Assembly: GCA_041397765.1 (NCBI GenBank)
Contig: JAWKWA010000005.1
Coordinates: 1-64,000, forward strand
DNA length: 64,000 nt
Source of the DNA: JAWKWA01 sp041397765
GTDB lineage: Bacteria > Pseudomonadota > Alphaproteobacteria > Rhizobiales > Hyphomicrobiaceae
Reading direction: 5' to 3'
Shown: in pieces, positions 9,871-17,819 of the stretch
How the letters are laid out: every line of letters starts with the position of its first letter
How positions within the stretch are numbered: the stretch's first letter is position 1
The notes under the pieces: generated by a model
The model's input: the letters and a program-made list of their open reading frames with translations, nothing else
The model's database searches: none
Told to the model about the DNA's origin: nothing
Position numbers and translations under genes: made by a program

Positions 9871-11691
9871 TTATTCCACGGTCACGGACTTGGCGAGATT
9901 GCGCGGCTGGTCGACGTCGGTGCCCATATGCACGGCCGTATGATAGGCGAGGAGCTGCACCGGCACGGCGTAGATCAGCGGGTTGGTGAACGGATGGGCC
10001 TTCGGCAGGCGGATCGTGGCGGCGGTCTTGCAGCCGGCCTTCTCCGGATCGGCGTCGGTGACGAGGATGATCTGCCCGCCGCGTGCCGCCACCTCCTGCA
10101 TGTTGGAGACCGTCTTCTCGAACAGATCGTCGTCGGGCGCGAGCACGATCACCGGTACGTTCTCGTCGATCAGCGCGATCGGCCCGTGCTTCAGCTCGCC
10201 CGCCGCATAGCCCTCGGCGTGGATGTAGGAGATTTCCTTCAGCTTGAGCGCGCCCTCGAGGGCCACCGGATAGTGGATGCCGCGACCGAGATAGAGCACG
10301 TCGCGCGCCTTCGAGAGCGAGCTGGCGAGCTCCTCGTAGCTGGCCTCGTCGTGCAGCAGCGTCGAGATGTGGCGCGGCACCTCCATCAGCGCATCGACGA
10401 GTTCGCGCTCCTTGTCGGCCGAGATGACGCCGCGCGCCCGCCCGGCAGCGATGGCAAGGCAGGCCATGACGGCGAGCTGGCAGGTGAAGGCCTTGGTCGA
10501 GGCGACGCCGATCTCGGGCCCGGCGAGCGTCGGCAGCAGTGCATGCGATTCGCGTGCGATCGTCGAGGTGCGCACATTGCAGACCGACGCGATGCGCTGG
10601 CCGGTCTCGCGGCAGTAGCGCAGCGCGGCGAGCGTGTCGGCGGTCTCGCCCGACTGCGAGACGAAGATGGCGAGCCCGCCCTCCGCCATCGGCGCCTCGC
10701 GATAGCGGAACTCCGAGGCGATATCGACGTCGACCGGCACCCGCGCATAGCGTTCCAGCCAGTATTTGCCGACGAGGCCGGCGAGATAGGCGGTGCCGCA
10801 GGCCGAGATGGTGACGCGGTTGATGCGGGCGAGGTCGACGCCGAGATCGGGGAAGCGCGCCTTGCCGGCGGCAAGATCGAGATAATTGGCGAGCGTATGC
10901 GAGATCACCTCGGGCTGCTCGTGGATCTCCTTGGCCATGAAGTGGCGGTGATTGCCCTTGTCGACGAGGAGCGCGCTCGCCACCGACCGCACCATCGCCC
11001 GCTCGACGACCTCGCCGGCCTTGTCGCGGATCGTCACGCCCTCGCGCGTCAGCACCGCCCAGTCGCCCTCGTCGAGATAGGTGATGGTGTCGGTGAAGGG
11101 CGCGAGCGCGATCGCGTCCGAGCCCAGATACATCTCGCCCTTGCCGTGGCCGACCGCGAGCGGGCTGCCCTGGCGCGCGCCGATCATCAGATCGTCGTGG
11201 CCCGCGAAGATGATGGCGAGCGCGAAGGCGCCGTGCAGCTGCTTCAGCACCGCCCCGACGGCCGCTTCGGGCTGAAGCCCTCTCTCCAGCTCGCGCGTGA
11301 TCAGGTGGACGACCATCTCGGTGTCCGTGTCGGACTGGAACTGGCGCCCCTCCTTCAGCAGCTCCTCGCGCAGCTCGCGGAAATTCTCGATGATGCCGTT
11401 GTGCACGACCGAGACCTTGTCGGTCATGTGCGGATGGGCATTGCGCTCGGTCGGCGCGCCGTGGGTCGCCCAGCGCGTATGACCGATCCCGGTGCGGCCC
11501 GGCAGCGGCTCGCTGTTGAGACGGATCTCGAGATTCTTGAGCTTGCCTTCCGAGCGGCGACGATCGAGATGGCCGTTGACGACGGTGGCGATGCCGGCGG
11601 AATCATAGCCGCGATATTCGAGACGCCTGAGCGCATCGACGAGGCTCTCAGCCACTTGGTCGGTGCCGAGAATGCCGACGATTCCGCACAT
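9871..11691 (-). CDS. glmS: Glutamine–fructose-6-phosphate aminotransferase GlmS
   Basis: Makes glucosamine-6-phosphate from fructose-6-phosphate and glutamine, the first step toward UDP-GlcNAc. It has 606 residues. The N-terminus MCGIVGI exposes the catalytic Cys of the class II glutamine amidotransferase domain. Two SIS isomerase domains follow, with SQSGETADT and SEFRYREAP motifs. The C-terminus DQPRNLAKSVTVE is the family signature. It lies downstream of glmU on the same strand, with a repeat-bearing 117-base gap. Confidence 0.98.
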   Translation of the reverse strand: MCGIVGILGTDQVAESLVDALRRLEYRGYDSAGIATVVNGHLDRRRSEGKLKNLEIRLNSEPLPGRTGIGHTRWATHGAPTERNAHPHMTDKVSVVHNGIIENFRELREELLKEGRQFQSDTDTEMVVHLITRELERGLQPEAAVGAVLKQLHGAFALAIIFAGHDDLMIGARQGSPLAVGHGKGEMYLGSDAIALAPFTDTITYLDEGDWAVLTREGVTIRDKAGEVVERAMVRSVASALLVDKGNHRHFMAKEIHEQPEVISHTLANYLDLAAGKARFPDLGVDLARINRVTISACGTAYLAGLVGKYWLERYARVPVDVDIASEFRYREAPMAEGGLAIFVSQSGETADTLAALRYCRETGQRIASVCNVRTSTIARESHALLPTLAGPEIGVASTKAFTCQLAVMACLAIAAGRARGVISADKERELVDALMEVPRHISTLLHDEASYEELASSLSKARDVLYLGRGIHYPVALEGALKLKEISYIHAEGYAAGELKHGPIALIDENVPVIVLAPDDDLFEKTVSNMQEVAARGGQIILVTDADPEKAGCKTAATIRLPKAHPFTNPLIYAVPVQLLAYHTAVHMGTDVDQPRNLAKSVTVE

Positions 11692-11716
11692 GCCGTGTCC
11701 TCCGTGAAATCCCCCG

Positions 11717-11795
11717 AGGCCCGCCGGGCCGAGATGTCGAACTCAATAAGGCCCGCCGGGCCGAGATGTCGCACTCGATGAGGCCCGCCGGGCCC
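11717..11795. repeat. Three 32-bp direct repeats with GC-rich palindromes
   Basis: The unit beginning AGGCCCGCCGGGCCGAGATG starts at 11717, 11749 and 11781, an exact 32-base period. The third copy is partial. Each copy contains the near-perfect palindrome GGCCCG-C-CGGGCC. The array fills most of the glmU–glmS gap, so the transcript would carry three small hairpins. Confidence 0.85.
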
Positions 11796-11808
11796 GCGAT
11801 TTGGCAGC

Positions 11809-13176
11809 TCAGGAGCGCTTCTGCATCAGCGCCCTGAATTTCGCCGCCCAGCCCGGGATCTCCGCCTGTTTGGAGCGCTCGAGCGCCAGGGCGTTCTCCG
11901 ACACGTCCTTCGTCACGACGCTGCCCGAGCCGATATAGGCGCCCTCGCCGATCTTCACCGGCGCGACGAGCGAGGAGTTCGAGCCGATGAAGGCGCCCGC
12001 TCCGATCTCGGTCTTGTGCTTGCGGAAGCCGTCGTAGTTGCAGAAGATCGTGCCGGCCCCGATATTGGCGCCCGCCCCGACCGAGCCGTCACCCAGATAG
12101 GAGAGGTGGTTGGCCTTGGCGCCCGCGCCGACCGCGACATTCTTCACCTCGACGAAGTTGCCGATGTGGGCGCCCCGGCCGATCTCCGCGCCCGGTCGCA
12201 GCCGCGCATAGGGGCCGATCTCGGCGCCCTCGCGCACCACCGTCCCGGCTTTCACCTTGCGGTCGGTGCCCGTCAGATGGCTGAAGGCGCGCACCGTCAC
12301 CCCGTCCTCGATCGTGACGCCCGGGCCGAACACCACATAGGGCTCGATCACCACGTCGCGGCCGAGCCGGGTGTCGAAGCTGAAATGCACGGTCTCGGGG
12401 GCGACGAGCGTCGCGCCCTCGGCCATGGCGCATGTGCGGGCGCGGACCTGGAACATCCGCTCGGCTTCCGCCAGCTGGCTGCGGTCGTTGATGCCGAGCA
12501 TCTCGTCCTCGCGGCCCGTCACCGCCGCCGCTGCGACGCCCATCGACCGGCCGATCTCGACGGCGTCCGTCAGATAGTACTCGCCCTTGGCATTGTTGTT
12601 GCCGATCCGGCCGAGGATCTCGAGCATGGTCTCGCTGCGAAAACCCATGACGCCGGTATTGCACAGCTTGACCTGCCGCTCCGCCTCGCTCGCATCCTTG
12701 TGCTCGCGGATGGCGATCACCTGGCCGGAGGCATCCTGCAAGAGCCGCCCATAGCCGGTCGGATCGCTTGCCTGAAAGCCGACGACGGCGATGCCGGCCG
12801 CGGCGAGACCGTTGCTTGCCGCCGCGATGGTCTCCGGCGTGATCAGTGGCGTATCGCCGAACAGCACGATCACGTCGCCGCTGGCCCTGGCGATCGTTTC
12901 CCGGGCCGCCAGCACCGCGTCGCCCGTGCCCATCTGGCCGGGCTGAACGTGGACCTCCGCACCCGGGAACCAGCGGATCGCCTCGGCGCGGACATCGTCC
13001 ATGCCCGGGCCGACCACCACGGCGATCTTGTCGGCGCCCGCCGCGCCCGCCGAGGCGATGACGTGACCGAGAAGCGAGCGGCCGGCCACCTCGTGCAGGA
13101 CCTTCGGGCGGTCGGACTTCATCCGTGTGCCCTTGCCGGCGGCGAGGATGATGATGAGAAGAGGCCGTCCGCTCAT
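11809..13176 (-). CDS. glmU: Bifunctional UDP-GlcNAc pyrophosphorylase/GlmN-1-P acetyltransferase GlmU
   Basis: Acetylates glucosamine-1-phosphate and then uridylates it to UDP-GlcNAc. It has 455 residues. The N-terminal nucleotidyltransferase carries LAAGKGTRM near residue 12 and VLHEVAGR. After about residue 230 the chain becomes a left-handed beta-helix of hexapeptide repeats, with the acetyltransferase residues in the NFVEVKN and NYDGFRKH segments. It is followed by glmS on the same strand, so two steps of the pathway are adjacent. Confidence 0.98.
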   Translation of the reverse strand: MSGRPLLIIILAAGKGTRMKSDRPKVLHEVAGRSLLGHVIASAGAAGADKIAVVVGPGMDDVRAEAIRWFPGAEVHVQPGQMGTGDAVLAARETIARASGDVIVLFGDTPLITPETIAAASNGLAAAGIAVVGFQASDPTGYGRLLQDASGQVIAIREHKDASEAERQVKLCNTGVMGFRSETMLEILGRIGNNNAKGEYYLTDAVEIGRSMGVAAAAVTGREDEMLGINDRSQLAEAERMFQVRARTCAMAEGATLVAPETVHFSFDTRLGRDVVIEPYVVFGPGVTIEDGVTVRAFSHLTGTDRKVKAGTVVREGAEIGPYARLRPGAEIGRGAHIGNFVEVKNVAVGAGAKANHLSYLGDGSVGAGANIGAGTIFCNYDGFRKHKTEIGAGAFIGSNSSLVAPVKIGEGAYIGSGSVVTKDVSENALALERSKQAEIPGWAAKFRALMQKRS

Positions 13177-13438
13177 TCCGTCTCCTGCACTGCTGCACCG
13201 GTCGCCGCATCGCGCCGCCCGTGTCGCGACCCCGATGGCCCGATGGCCCGAGGGCGCCTATGGCCGAATCACGCGCGTCCCCGCGTCGGTTCCCCTGCCA
13301 TGGAACCCGGCGCAGCGCCCAATCAAAACGCGTTACAGCCCGATTCGTCCGTGTCGGCCAACGGACAAAGCGCGTCGGCCGCGATCGCGATGCTGGATTG
13401 GTGGTGCCGGCTGTCCAACGGCGACTGTTGCCGCGGCG

Positions 13439-13552
13439 CTACAGTCGGTGTGTTTCCACAGTCGCGCATCGGCAACAGTGCGGCATTCCGGTAGAGGAGT
13501 TGATCGTGCAATGCGACTCGTCGCAGAGAGGGCAGTGCTGGCGGAAGGCCAT
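13439..13552 (-). CDS. Candidate small Cys-rich zinc-knuckle peptide
   Basis: A possible 37-residue protein in the 544-base gap between glmU and the next gene. It contains HCPLC near the start, a further Cys five residues on, and TGMPHCCRC near the end, so CxxC pairs are placed as in a small zinc ribbon. The frame is open far upstream, no strong ribosome site precedes the ATG at 13552, and an ATG at 13571–13573 would add seven residues. Base composition here is less GC-rich than in neighbouring genes. No function is proposed. Confidence 0.35.
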   Translation of the reverse strand: MAFRQHCPLCDESHCTINSSTGMPHCCRCATVETHRL

Positions 13553-13720
13553 GTAGGTCCACGTCAAACCCATATGGGCCCACGCTAAACTGAATGAGTC
13601 GCGCGCGCCCGATCGCCCAGATGATCGCGATCGGCGCCGCACGAGGAGGCCCGGGGCAGCCTGGGAATGACGCGGGCGGTCCCGCCGTTCATGCAACGAC
13701 AAGGGTCGAGAAGCTGAGCC

Positions 13721-14704
13721 ATGACAGAGATCCACGACATGCCGGCCGCTGCCCAGCCGAAGGCGCGCCTCTCCAGGCGCAGTGCTCTCTATCTCGCCTT
13801 CTGGGTGCTGCTCGGCGCCGGTGCCGCCACCTACATCGCGGCGCTCGCCTTTGCGCCCGACACCGTGCGCTCGGCCTTCACGGGTGAGAGCCGGGAACAG
13901 AAGGCCATCGCCGAGCTGACCCGTGCGATCGCCGCGCTCGAGCACCGCATCGCCGATGTCGGCGGCGATCTCGACGCCGTGAAGGAGGATCTCGCCGAGC
14001 TCGCCGCCGCCGGTCACGGTCTCGACCAGCGCCTGAGCGCCCTCGACGGCGGCGGAGCCCAGGCCTCGGCCGAGGGCGGCGATGCCGCGACCGCCGGGGC
14101 GAGCGACGACGCCGGGGGCGAAGGCCTGTCGACAGCCTCGATCACGGTGCCGGAGGATGAGGCTGCCGCCAGCGATGCGGACGGCGACGAGGCGGCCGCC
14201 GAGGTTCCCCTCGCAAAGCCGGCGAAAGAGGCGGTGAGGAAGGCCGGCAAGGCCGTCGCCGCATTGAAGGGCAGCGATGCCGAGGCCATCGAGGCCGTCA
14301 CCGACGCGGCGGATGTGGCCGTCAGCAGCGAAGACTTGCTCTCCACCGTCGACCTCACGGGCGAGAGTGGCAAGTCTGCCGATGCCGCCGCCGAGGCAGA
14401 GCCGTCCGGCTCCTGGGGGTCGAGTGTCGCCGAGGCGCCCAAGCGCCAGACATTCGGCCTCGAGCTTGCCATGTCGACCTCGCCCGAGGCCCTGCGTCTC
14501 AACTGGGACCTGCTCAGCGAGCGGCACCGCGACATTCTCGGCGGCCTCTCGGCCCGGGCCCAGACGAGCCCTGAGGACCCCGACAGCTATCACCTCGTCG
14601 CCGGGCCGTTCCGCAGCGCCGAGGACGCCATCTCGGCCTGCAGCGAGCTGCAGCAGCAGAGCGTGTCGTGCCGCCTGACGAGCTTCTCGGGTACGCAGCT
14701 CTAG
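13721..14704 (+). CDS. Membrane-anchored SPOR-like protein
   Basis: 327 residues. One transmembrane helix lies at about residues 24–45, followed by a heptad-like coiled coil (residues 60–110). An acidic Ala/Asp/Glu-rich linker leads to a C-terminal SPOR-like domain, YHLVAGPFRSAEDAI, ending in CRLTSFSGTQL. The topology (short cytoplasmic end, periplasmic coiled coil and cap) suggests an envelope or cell-division role. It is a second SPOR-type protein near the one at 7.9–9.6 kb but shares little outside the cap. A repeat cluster starts at its stop codon. Confidence 0.72.
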   Translation: MTEIHDMPAAAQPKARLSRRSALYLAFWVLLGAGAATYIAALAFAPDTVRSAFTGESREQKAIAELTRAIAALEHRIADVGGDLDAVKEDLAELAAAGHGLDQRLSALDGGGAQASAEGGDAATAGASDDAGGEGLSTASITVPEDEAAASDADGDEAAAEVPLAKPAKEAVRKAGKAVAALKGSDAEAIEAVTDAADVAVSSEDLLSTVDLTGESGKSADAAAEAEPSGSWGSSVAEAPKRQTFGLELAMSTSPEALRLNWDLLSERHRDILGGLSARAQTSPEDPDSYHLVAGPFRSAEDAISACSELQQQSVSCRLTSFSGTQL

Positions 14705-14767
14705 TGGTTCGCTACCGACATTTGCATTCCGTCTCAGAACCCGTGAGAGCATCGGAATATGGATTCT
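14703..14767. repeat. Dispersed palindromic element, type A, copy 1 (right arm shortened)
   Basis: Carries CCGACATTTGC followed by the shared loop (ATTCCGTCTCAGAACCCGTG) and GAGAGCATCGGAAT. Compared with copies 3 and 4, the right arm has lost the AAATGT part. It starts at the stop codon of the SPOR-like gene and runs directly into a type B element. Confidence 0.8.
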
Positions 14768-14844
14768 AGTGGAGCTTTTGAATTTGACACCTGAGAACGC
14801 GCTTCGCAGTAACCGCGGGACACGAAGTGTCAAATTCGCTCCAC
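14768..14844. repeat. Dispersed palindromic element, type B, copy 1
   Basis: Left arm GTGGAGCTTTTGAATTTGAC and right arm GTGTCAAATTCGCTCCAC pair almost perfectly apart from four extra T in the left arm. About 36 bases lie between them. The same 76-base element is found at 56880–56955. Confidence 0.85.
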
Positions 14845-15082
14845 CAGGGCCCGATCGTCGACCCGCATCCCACTCCGAAGTTTACTGACGCGCCCTCGTG
14901 GGCCCGGCGCAAGTCCGGGCCCCTGCGCTTCCGGAGCCGATTGGATGATGGGCTGGCGGGGGCTGCTGCCCTCGAATTGACCCGAGCCAAGGCCGGCGAG
15001 CTGCGACCACGATGCCGCGACGGGCGAACCTGGCCATTGGCGCCGTCGTCCCAAGGGGGACAAGCGGTCGCCCGAGCGCGCC
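14845..15082. other. Gene-free stretch after the repeat cluster
   Basis: With the repeats this makes about 378 bases between the SPOR-like gene and the convergent L,D-transpeptidase. Apart from the palindromic elements I see no gene, RNA or terminator here. Confidence 0.4.
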
Positions 15083-15967
15083 CTATTCGGCGAAGATGAT
15101 GGCGATCGCCCGATAGCCAGATTTCGTCAGCACCGGGGGGAACCGCGTCTCGTCGCTGGCGACGGCATCGTCCGCCATCACCGCCATCTGCCGCCGCATC
15201 GCCTCCTTCTCGACCGCGATGCTCTGACCGTTTCGCCGGTAACCGTTCCGCGTGCCGCCCCGCTCCGACAGCCAGAAGCGCGGCACCTCGCCCGAGCGCA
15301 ACTCCTCCGACAGGACACCGTCCCGGCCCGTCATCCGCCTGAGGAGCGCCATGGCGTTCCGCTGATGCATGCGGATGCAACCGTGCGAATCGATTGAGCC
15401 GAGCCGGCCATAGCGTCCAGGCGTCGTACCGTGGAAGGCGACACCTGAGCGTCGCCCGCCGGTGTAGTGCAGGTCGATGAACATGGCGTGGATCATGCCG
15501 GGGCCGGCATAGCCGGGCACCACGCGGCCACGCCTCTCGTCGAGACCGAACACGCCGAGCGGTGTCGGGCCGGAGAACTTGTCGCCCGGATATTTCCGCC
15601 CCGTCGAGACCAGCCAGCTGAAGGTCGGCTCCTCGCCCTCGCCGAGCCCCTTCTTCTTCCAAAAGGCTTCGTCCCACATGGCGAGCCGCCAGGGACCGCC
15701 GACCCGCTCGCGCGCCAGCACCCACATGCGCTGCCGGTTGGGACCGCTGCCCGAGGCGTTGACATAGTAGGCGAGGGTGAAGCGCGGATCGATCTCGCTC
15801 GGCGCCAGATAGTCGGCTCCGCCCCGCAGGCTCTCCAGATAGGCGATGGCGCCGCCCTGGCCGAGCCCGCCGGCCTCATCGCCATCGGCCGCCCGTGCGC
15901 CCGAGGGCGCCCACATGACGGTGAGCAGCATCAAACCGATCACCATCCGGATCAGCCGGCAAGCCAT
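15083..15967 (-). CDS. L,D-transpeptidase (YkuD family)
   Basis: About 294 residues with an N-terminal signal peptide (MVIGLMLLTVMW to ARAAD). The YkuD catalytic segment is clear: the conserved His in GVAFHGT, then SIDSHGCIRM with the nucleophilic Cys near residue 195. These enzymes form 3→3 peptidoglycan crosslinks or tether proteins to the wall in the periplasm. The ATG at 15967 is preceded by AAAGGGAACG, a good ribosome site. An upstream in-frame ATG at 16057 would give an implausible leader. A C-terminal extension of about 90 residues follows the catalytic part. Confidence 0.85.
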   Translation of the reverse strand: MACRLIRMVIGLMLLTVMWAPSGARAADGDEAGGLGQGGAIAYLESLRGGADYLAPSEIDPRFTLAYYVNASGSGPNRQRMWVLARERVGGPWRLAMWDEAFWKKKGLGEGEEPTFSWLVSTGRKYPGDKFSGPTPLGVFGLDERRGRVVPGYAGPGMIHAMFIDLHYTGGRRSGVAFHGTTPGRYGRLGSIDSHGCIRMHQRNAMALLRRMTGRDGVLSEELRSGEVPRFWLSERGGTRNGYRRNGQSIAVEKEAMRRQMAVMADDAVASDETRFPPVLTKSGYRAIAIIFAE

Positions 15968-16349
15968 GGCGTCGTTCCCTTTCGAAATTCGGTCGGGCCG
16001 GCGAACGGGTTGCCGGACGCCGCGAGTCGTGCAGGAAGAATGCCACGGGACCTGCAAAGAAAGTGATGAGATTGCGCCACGGCGCCCGGCTGATCATGGC
16101 AGCGCGGGCCGGGGTGCCGCGATCGCCGATGGCGGCGCCTTCCGGTCAGCCCCCTTCCGGTCAGGCCCCGTCCCGTTCGGGAATTCGGGGTTTGGACCCC
16201 TGCCGATTCTGCGTGCCGGTCACCGAGCGATGCGTCGGTCTGCTCGCGGGGGTTCGCGGGGACGTCCGCCATGGCACGCCGAGGCGATGCGACCGGTCGC
16301 GCTTCTCCGGCTTGCCCGCCGCGCGGATCGCCCCTATACCGTCCCCGCC
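15968..16349. other. Upstream region of the L,D-transpeptidase and of tRNA-Glu
   Basis: 382 bases. It holds a short tandem duplication of TTCCGGTCAG (at 16140 and 16155, period 15) and otherwise no recognisable gene. The promoters of the transpeptidase (leftward) and of the tRNA (rightward) should lie here. Confidence 0.4.
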
Positions 16350-16424
16350 GCTCCCTTCGTCTATCGGTTAGGACGTCAGATTTTCAATCTGAAAAGAGGG
16401 GTTCGACTCCCCTAGGGAGCGCCA
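16350..16424 (+). tRNA. tRNA-Glu (anticodon TTC)
   Basis: Full cloverleaf. The acceptor stem GCTCCCT pairs with AGGGAGC, discriminator G is followed by an encoded CCA at 16422–16424. The anticodon stem TCAGA/TCTGA closes loop TTTTCAA with anticodon TTC at 16383–16385. The T arm GAGGGGTTCGACTCCCCT is canonical. No integrase or direct repeat of the 3' end is seen next to it. Confidence 0.97.
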
Positions 16425-16534
16425 GAGCCGGTCTCGCGCACTGAATGTGCCGAGGGAGCGGGAGATCCGCCCGGTTTCCATTCGGCGCTGAGAGACGCGC
16501 CACCGGCCGTCCCCTCGCGGCATCCCGCCGCGTC

Positions 16535-17029
16535 TCATGCGATCGCCCTCTCGAGCGCGGCGATGCCCTCGATATGAGCGATGAGACCGGCGGACGGGTC
16601 GGGTGGCACCTGGCCGAAGTGCGGACAGAGCCCGAGCGAGCCGACGATCTCGCGGAACAGCCGGTCGGGCGCCTGCCGGGTGCGCGTCAGCTCCGCCACG
16701 ATCTCCATGCCGACGATGTTTTCGCGCAACCGGCTGCGCAGGCCGAGATCCGCCTCGCAGATGTCGTGGGTTCCATCGGCCGCGAGCCGCGCCTCGAGCG
16801 TCCGGTAGTCGTCGAGATTGTTGAGAAGAACCGTCCTCACCCAGGCCATTCGCCGGCTGAGCCCCTCGATGCCGCGGATCAGACGGTTGACCCTCGGTTC
16901 GGGGAAGGCGGGCGGGGCCTTCGTCGCCGCGAGGGCACCGGCGCCCGGCGGCAGGGTCAGGCCGGCCACACAGGCGCCGCCAAGCGCCAGCGTCTGTCTG
17001 CGATCGAGCCGTGCCGTCTTGCGGGTCAT
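16535..17029 (-). CDS. Tat-exported helical protein, function unknown
   Basis: About 164 residues. The N-terminus has a twin-arginine signal, DRRQTLALGGACVAG, ending near GALAA, so export of a folded protein is likely. The rest is charged and predicted helical, with two Cys (DICEADLGL and GLCPHFGQ) that might bind a metal or pair. The ATG at 17029 follows a strong GGAGGGGG site. A longer frame to 17125 lacks such support. I recognise no family. Confidence 0.65.
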   Translation of the reverse strand: MTRKTARLDRRQTLALGGACVAGLTLPPGAGALAATKAPPAFPEPRVNRLIRGIEGLSRRMAWVRTVLLNNLDDYRTLEARLAADGTHDICEADLGLRSRLRENIVGMEIVAELTRTRQAPDRLFREIVGSLGLCPHFGQVPPDPSAGLIAHIEGIAALERAIA

Positions 17030-17100
17030 GTTCCCCCTCCCTCGGATGTGCTCCGGCTCGTCCGCCACATCGCCCTCGGCCCTGCGCTTCCTCTCATGCG

Positions 17101-17160
17101 AGTGGCTCGATCCCGGCATTTGCATCCTGTTTCAGAATTCGCGCGAGCATCGAAAGCGCG
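17101..17160. repeat. Dispersed palindromic element, type A, copy 2 (degenerate)
   Basis: Begins AGTGGCTCGATCCCGGCATT and continues through the shared TTTCAGAA loop to GCGAGCATCGAAAG. Like copy 1, the right arm lacks the AAATGT segment. It lies between phnN and the Tat-signal gene. Confidence 0.65.
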
Positions 17161-17183
17161 CAATTGCGGCAGCGGCGGGACCA

Positions 17184-17789
17184 TCAGCGCGGACCATCGC
17201 CCCCTCTCGCCGCCGCGATGAGCTCGGCGAGACGGGCCGCGCTCACGCCCGGATCGCCGACATTCTCGATCCTCACCCGTTCCCCGCTCCCGGCCTCCAC
17301 CCCCGGCCGTGCGAGGCGCTGCGCCACCGCCGCCCCGTCCTCGCGCCCGCGCGCCGTGAGCCGGCTCACCAGCACCTCCGGCGGCGCCGTCACCTCGACG
17401 ACGAGGCTCCGCGCGCAGAGCGCACCGGCCGCCTCGACCATGCCGCGCGAGATATTGGCGACGACCGTCCGCCCGGCGGCGAGATCATCGAGCATGGCGC
17501 ACGGCAGCCCGTAGGCGAGACCATGCGCGCGCCAGCTGAGCGCGAAGGCGCCCGCCTGCTCCGCCGCCGCGAATGCCTCATCGCTCATCGGCAGATGCCG
17601 CTCCCCGTCCGCGCCCGCCGGCCGCGTGATCGTGCGCCTGACGAAGACGATGTCCTGACGCCCCGAAAGCAGCGCCCGGGCAAGGCCGATCAGCGTGTCC
17701 TTGCCCGCGCCCGACGGTCCGACCACCAGCACCAGCGTGCCCGACGAAGGCTTGCCGGAGCATCGGGCGTCGCGGTCCATGCCTGACAT
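17184..17789 (-). CDS. phnN: Ribose 1,5-bisphosphokinase PhnN
   Basis: 201 residues of the guanylate-kinase-like PhnN family, which phosphorylates ribose 1,5-bisphosphate to PRPP in phosphonate degradation or as a PRPP bypass. The P-loop GPSGAGKDT is at residues 24–32, followed by RRTITRP and a lid with HGLAYGLP. No carbon–phosphorus lyase genes are present in the window. It lies 30 bases downstream of the TIM-barrel isomerase on the same strand, so the two may be co-transcribed. Confidence 0.88.
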   Translation of the reverse strand: MSGMDRDARCSGKPSSGTLVLVVGPSGAGKDTLIGLARALLSGRQDIVFVRRTITRPAGADGERHLPMSDEAFAAAEQAGAFALSWRAHGLAYGLPCAMLDDLAAGRTVVANISRGMVEAAGALCARSLVVEVTAPPEVLVSRLTARGREDGAAVAQRLARPGVEAGSGERVRIENVGDPGVSAARLAELIAAARGGDGPR

Positions 17790-17819
17790 CGTGCCGCTCC
17801 GTGCAGCGGTTTCGCCTCG

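Noticed and set aside
14766..14833. Short peptides ending CQIQKLH at two places (14.8 and 56.9 kb).
   Set aside because: They come from translation through the class B palindromic element and are not proteins.
16350..16424. tRNA-Glu as an integration site of a mobile element.
   Set aside because: No integrase, no direct repeat of the tRNA end and no change in gene content next to it.
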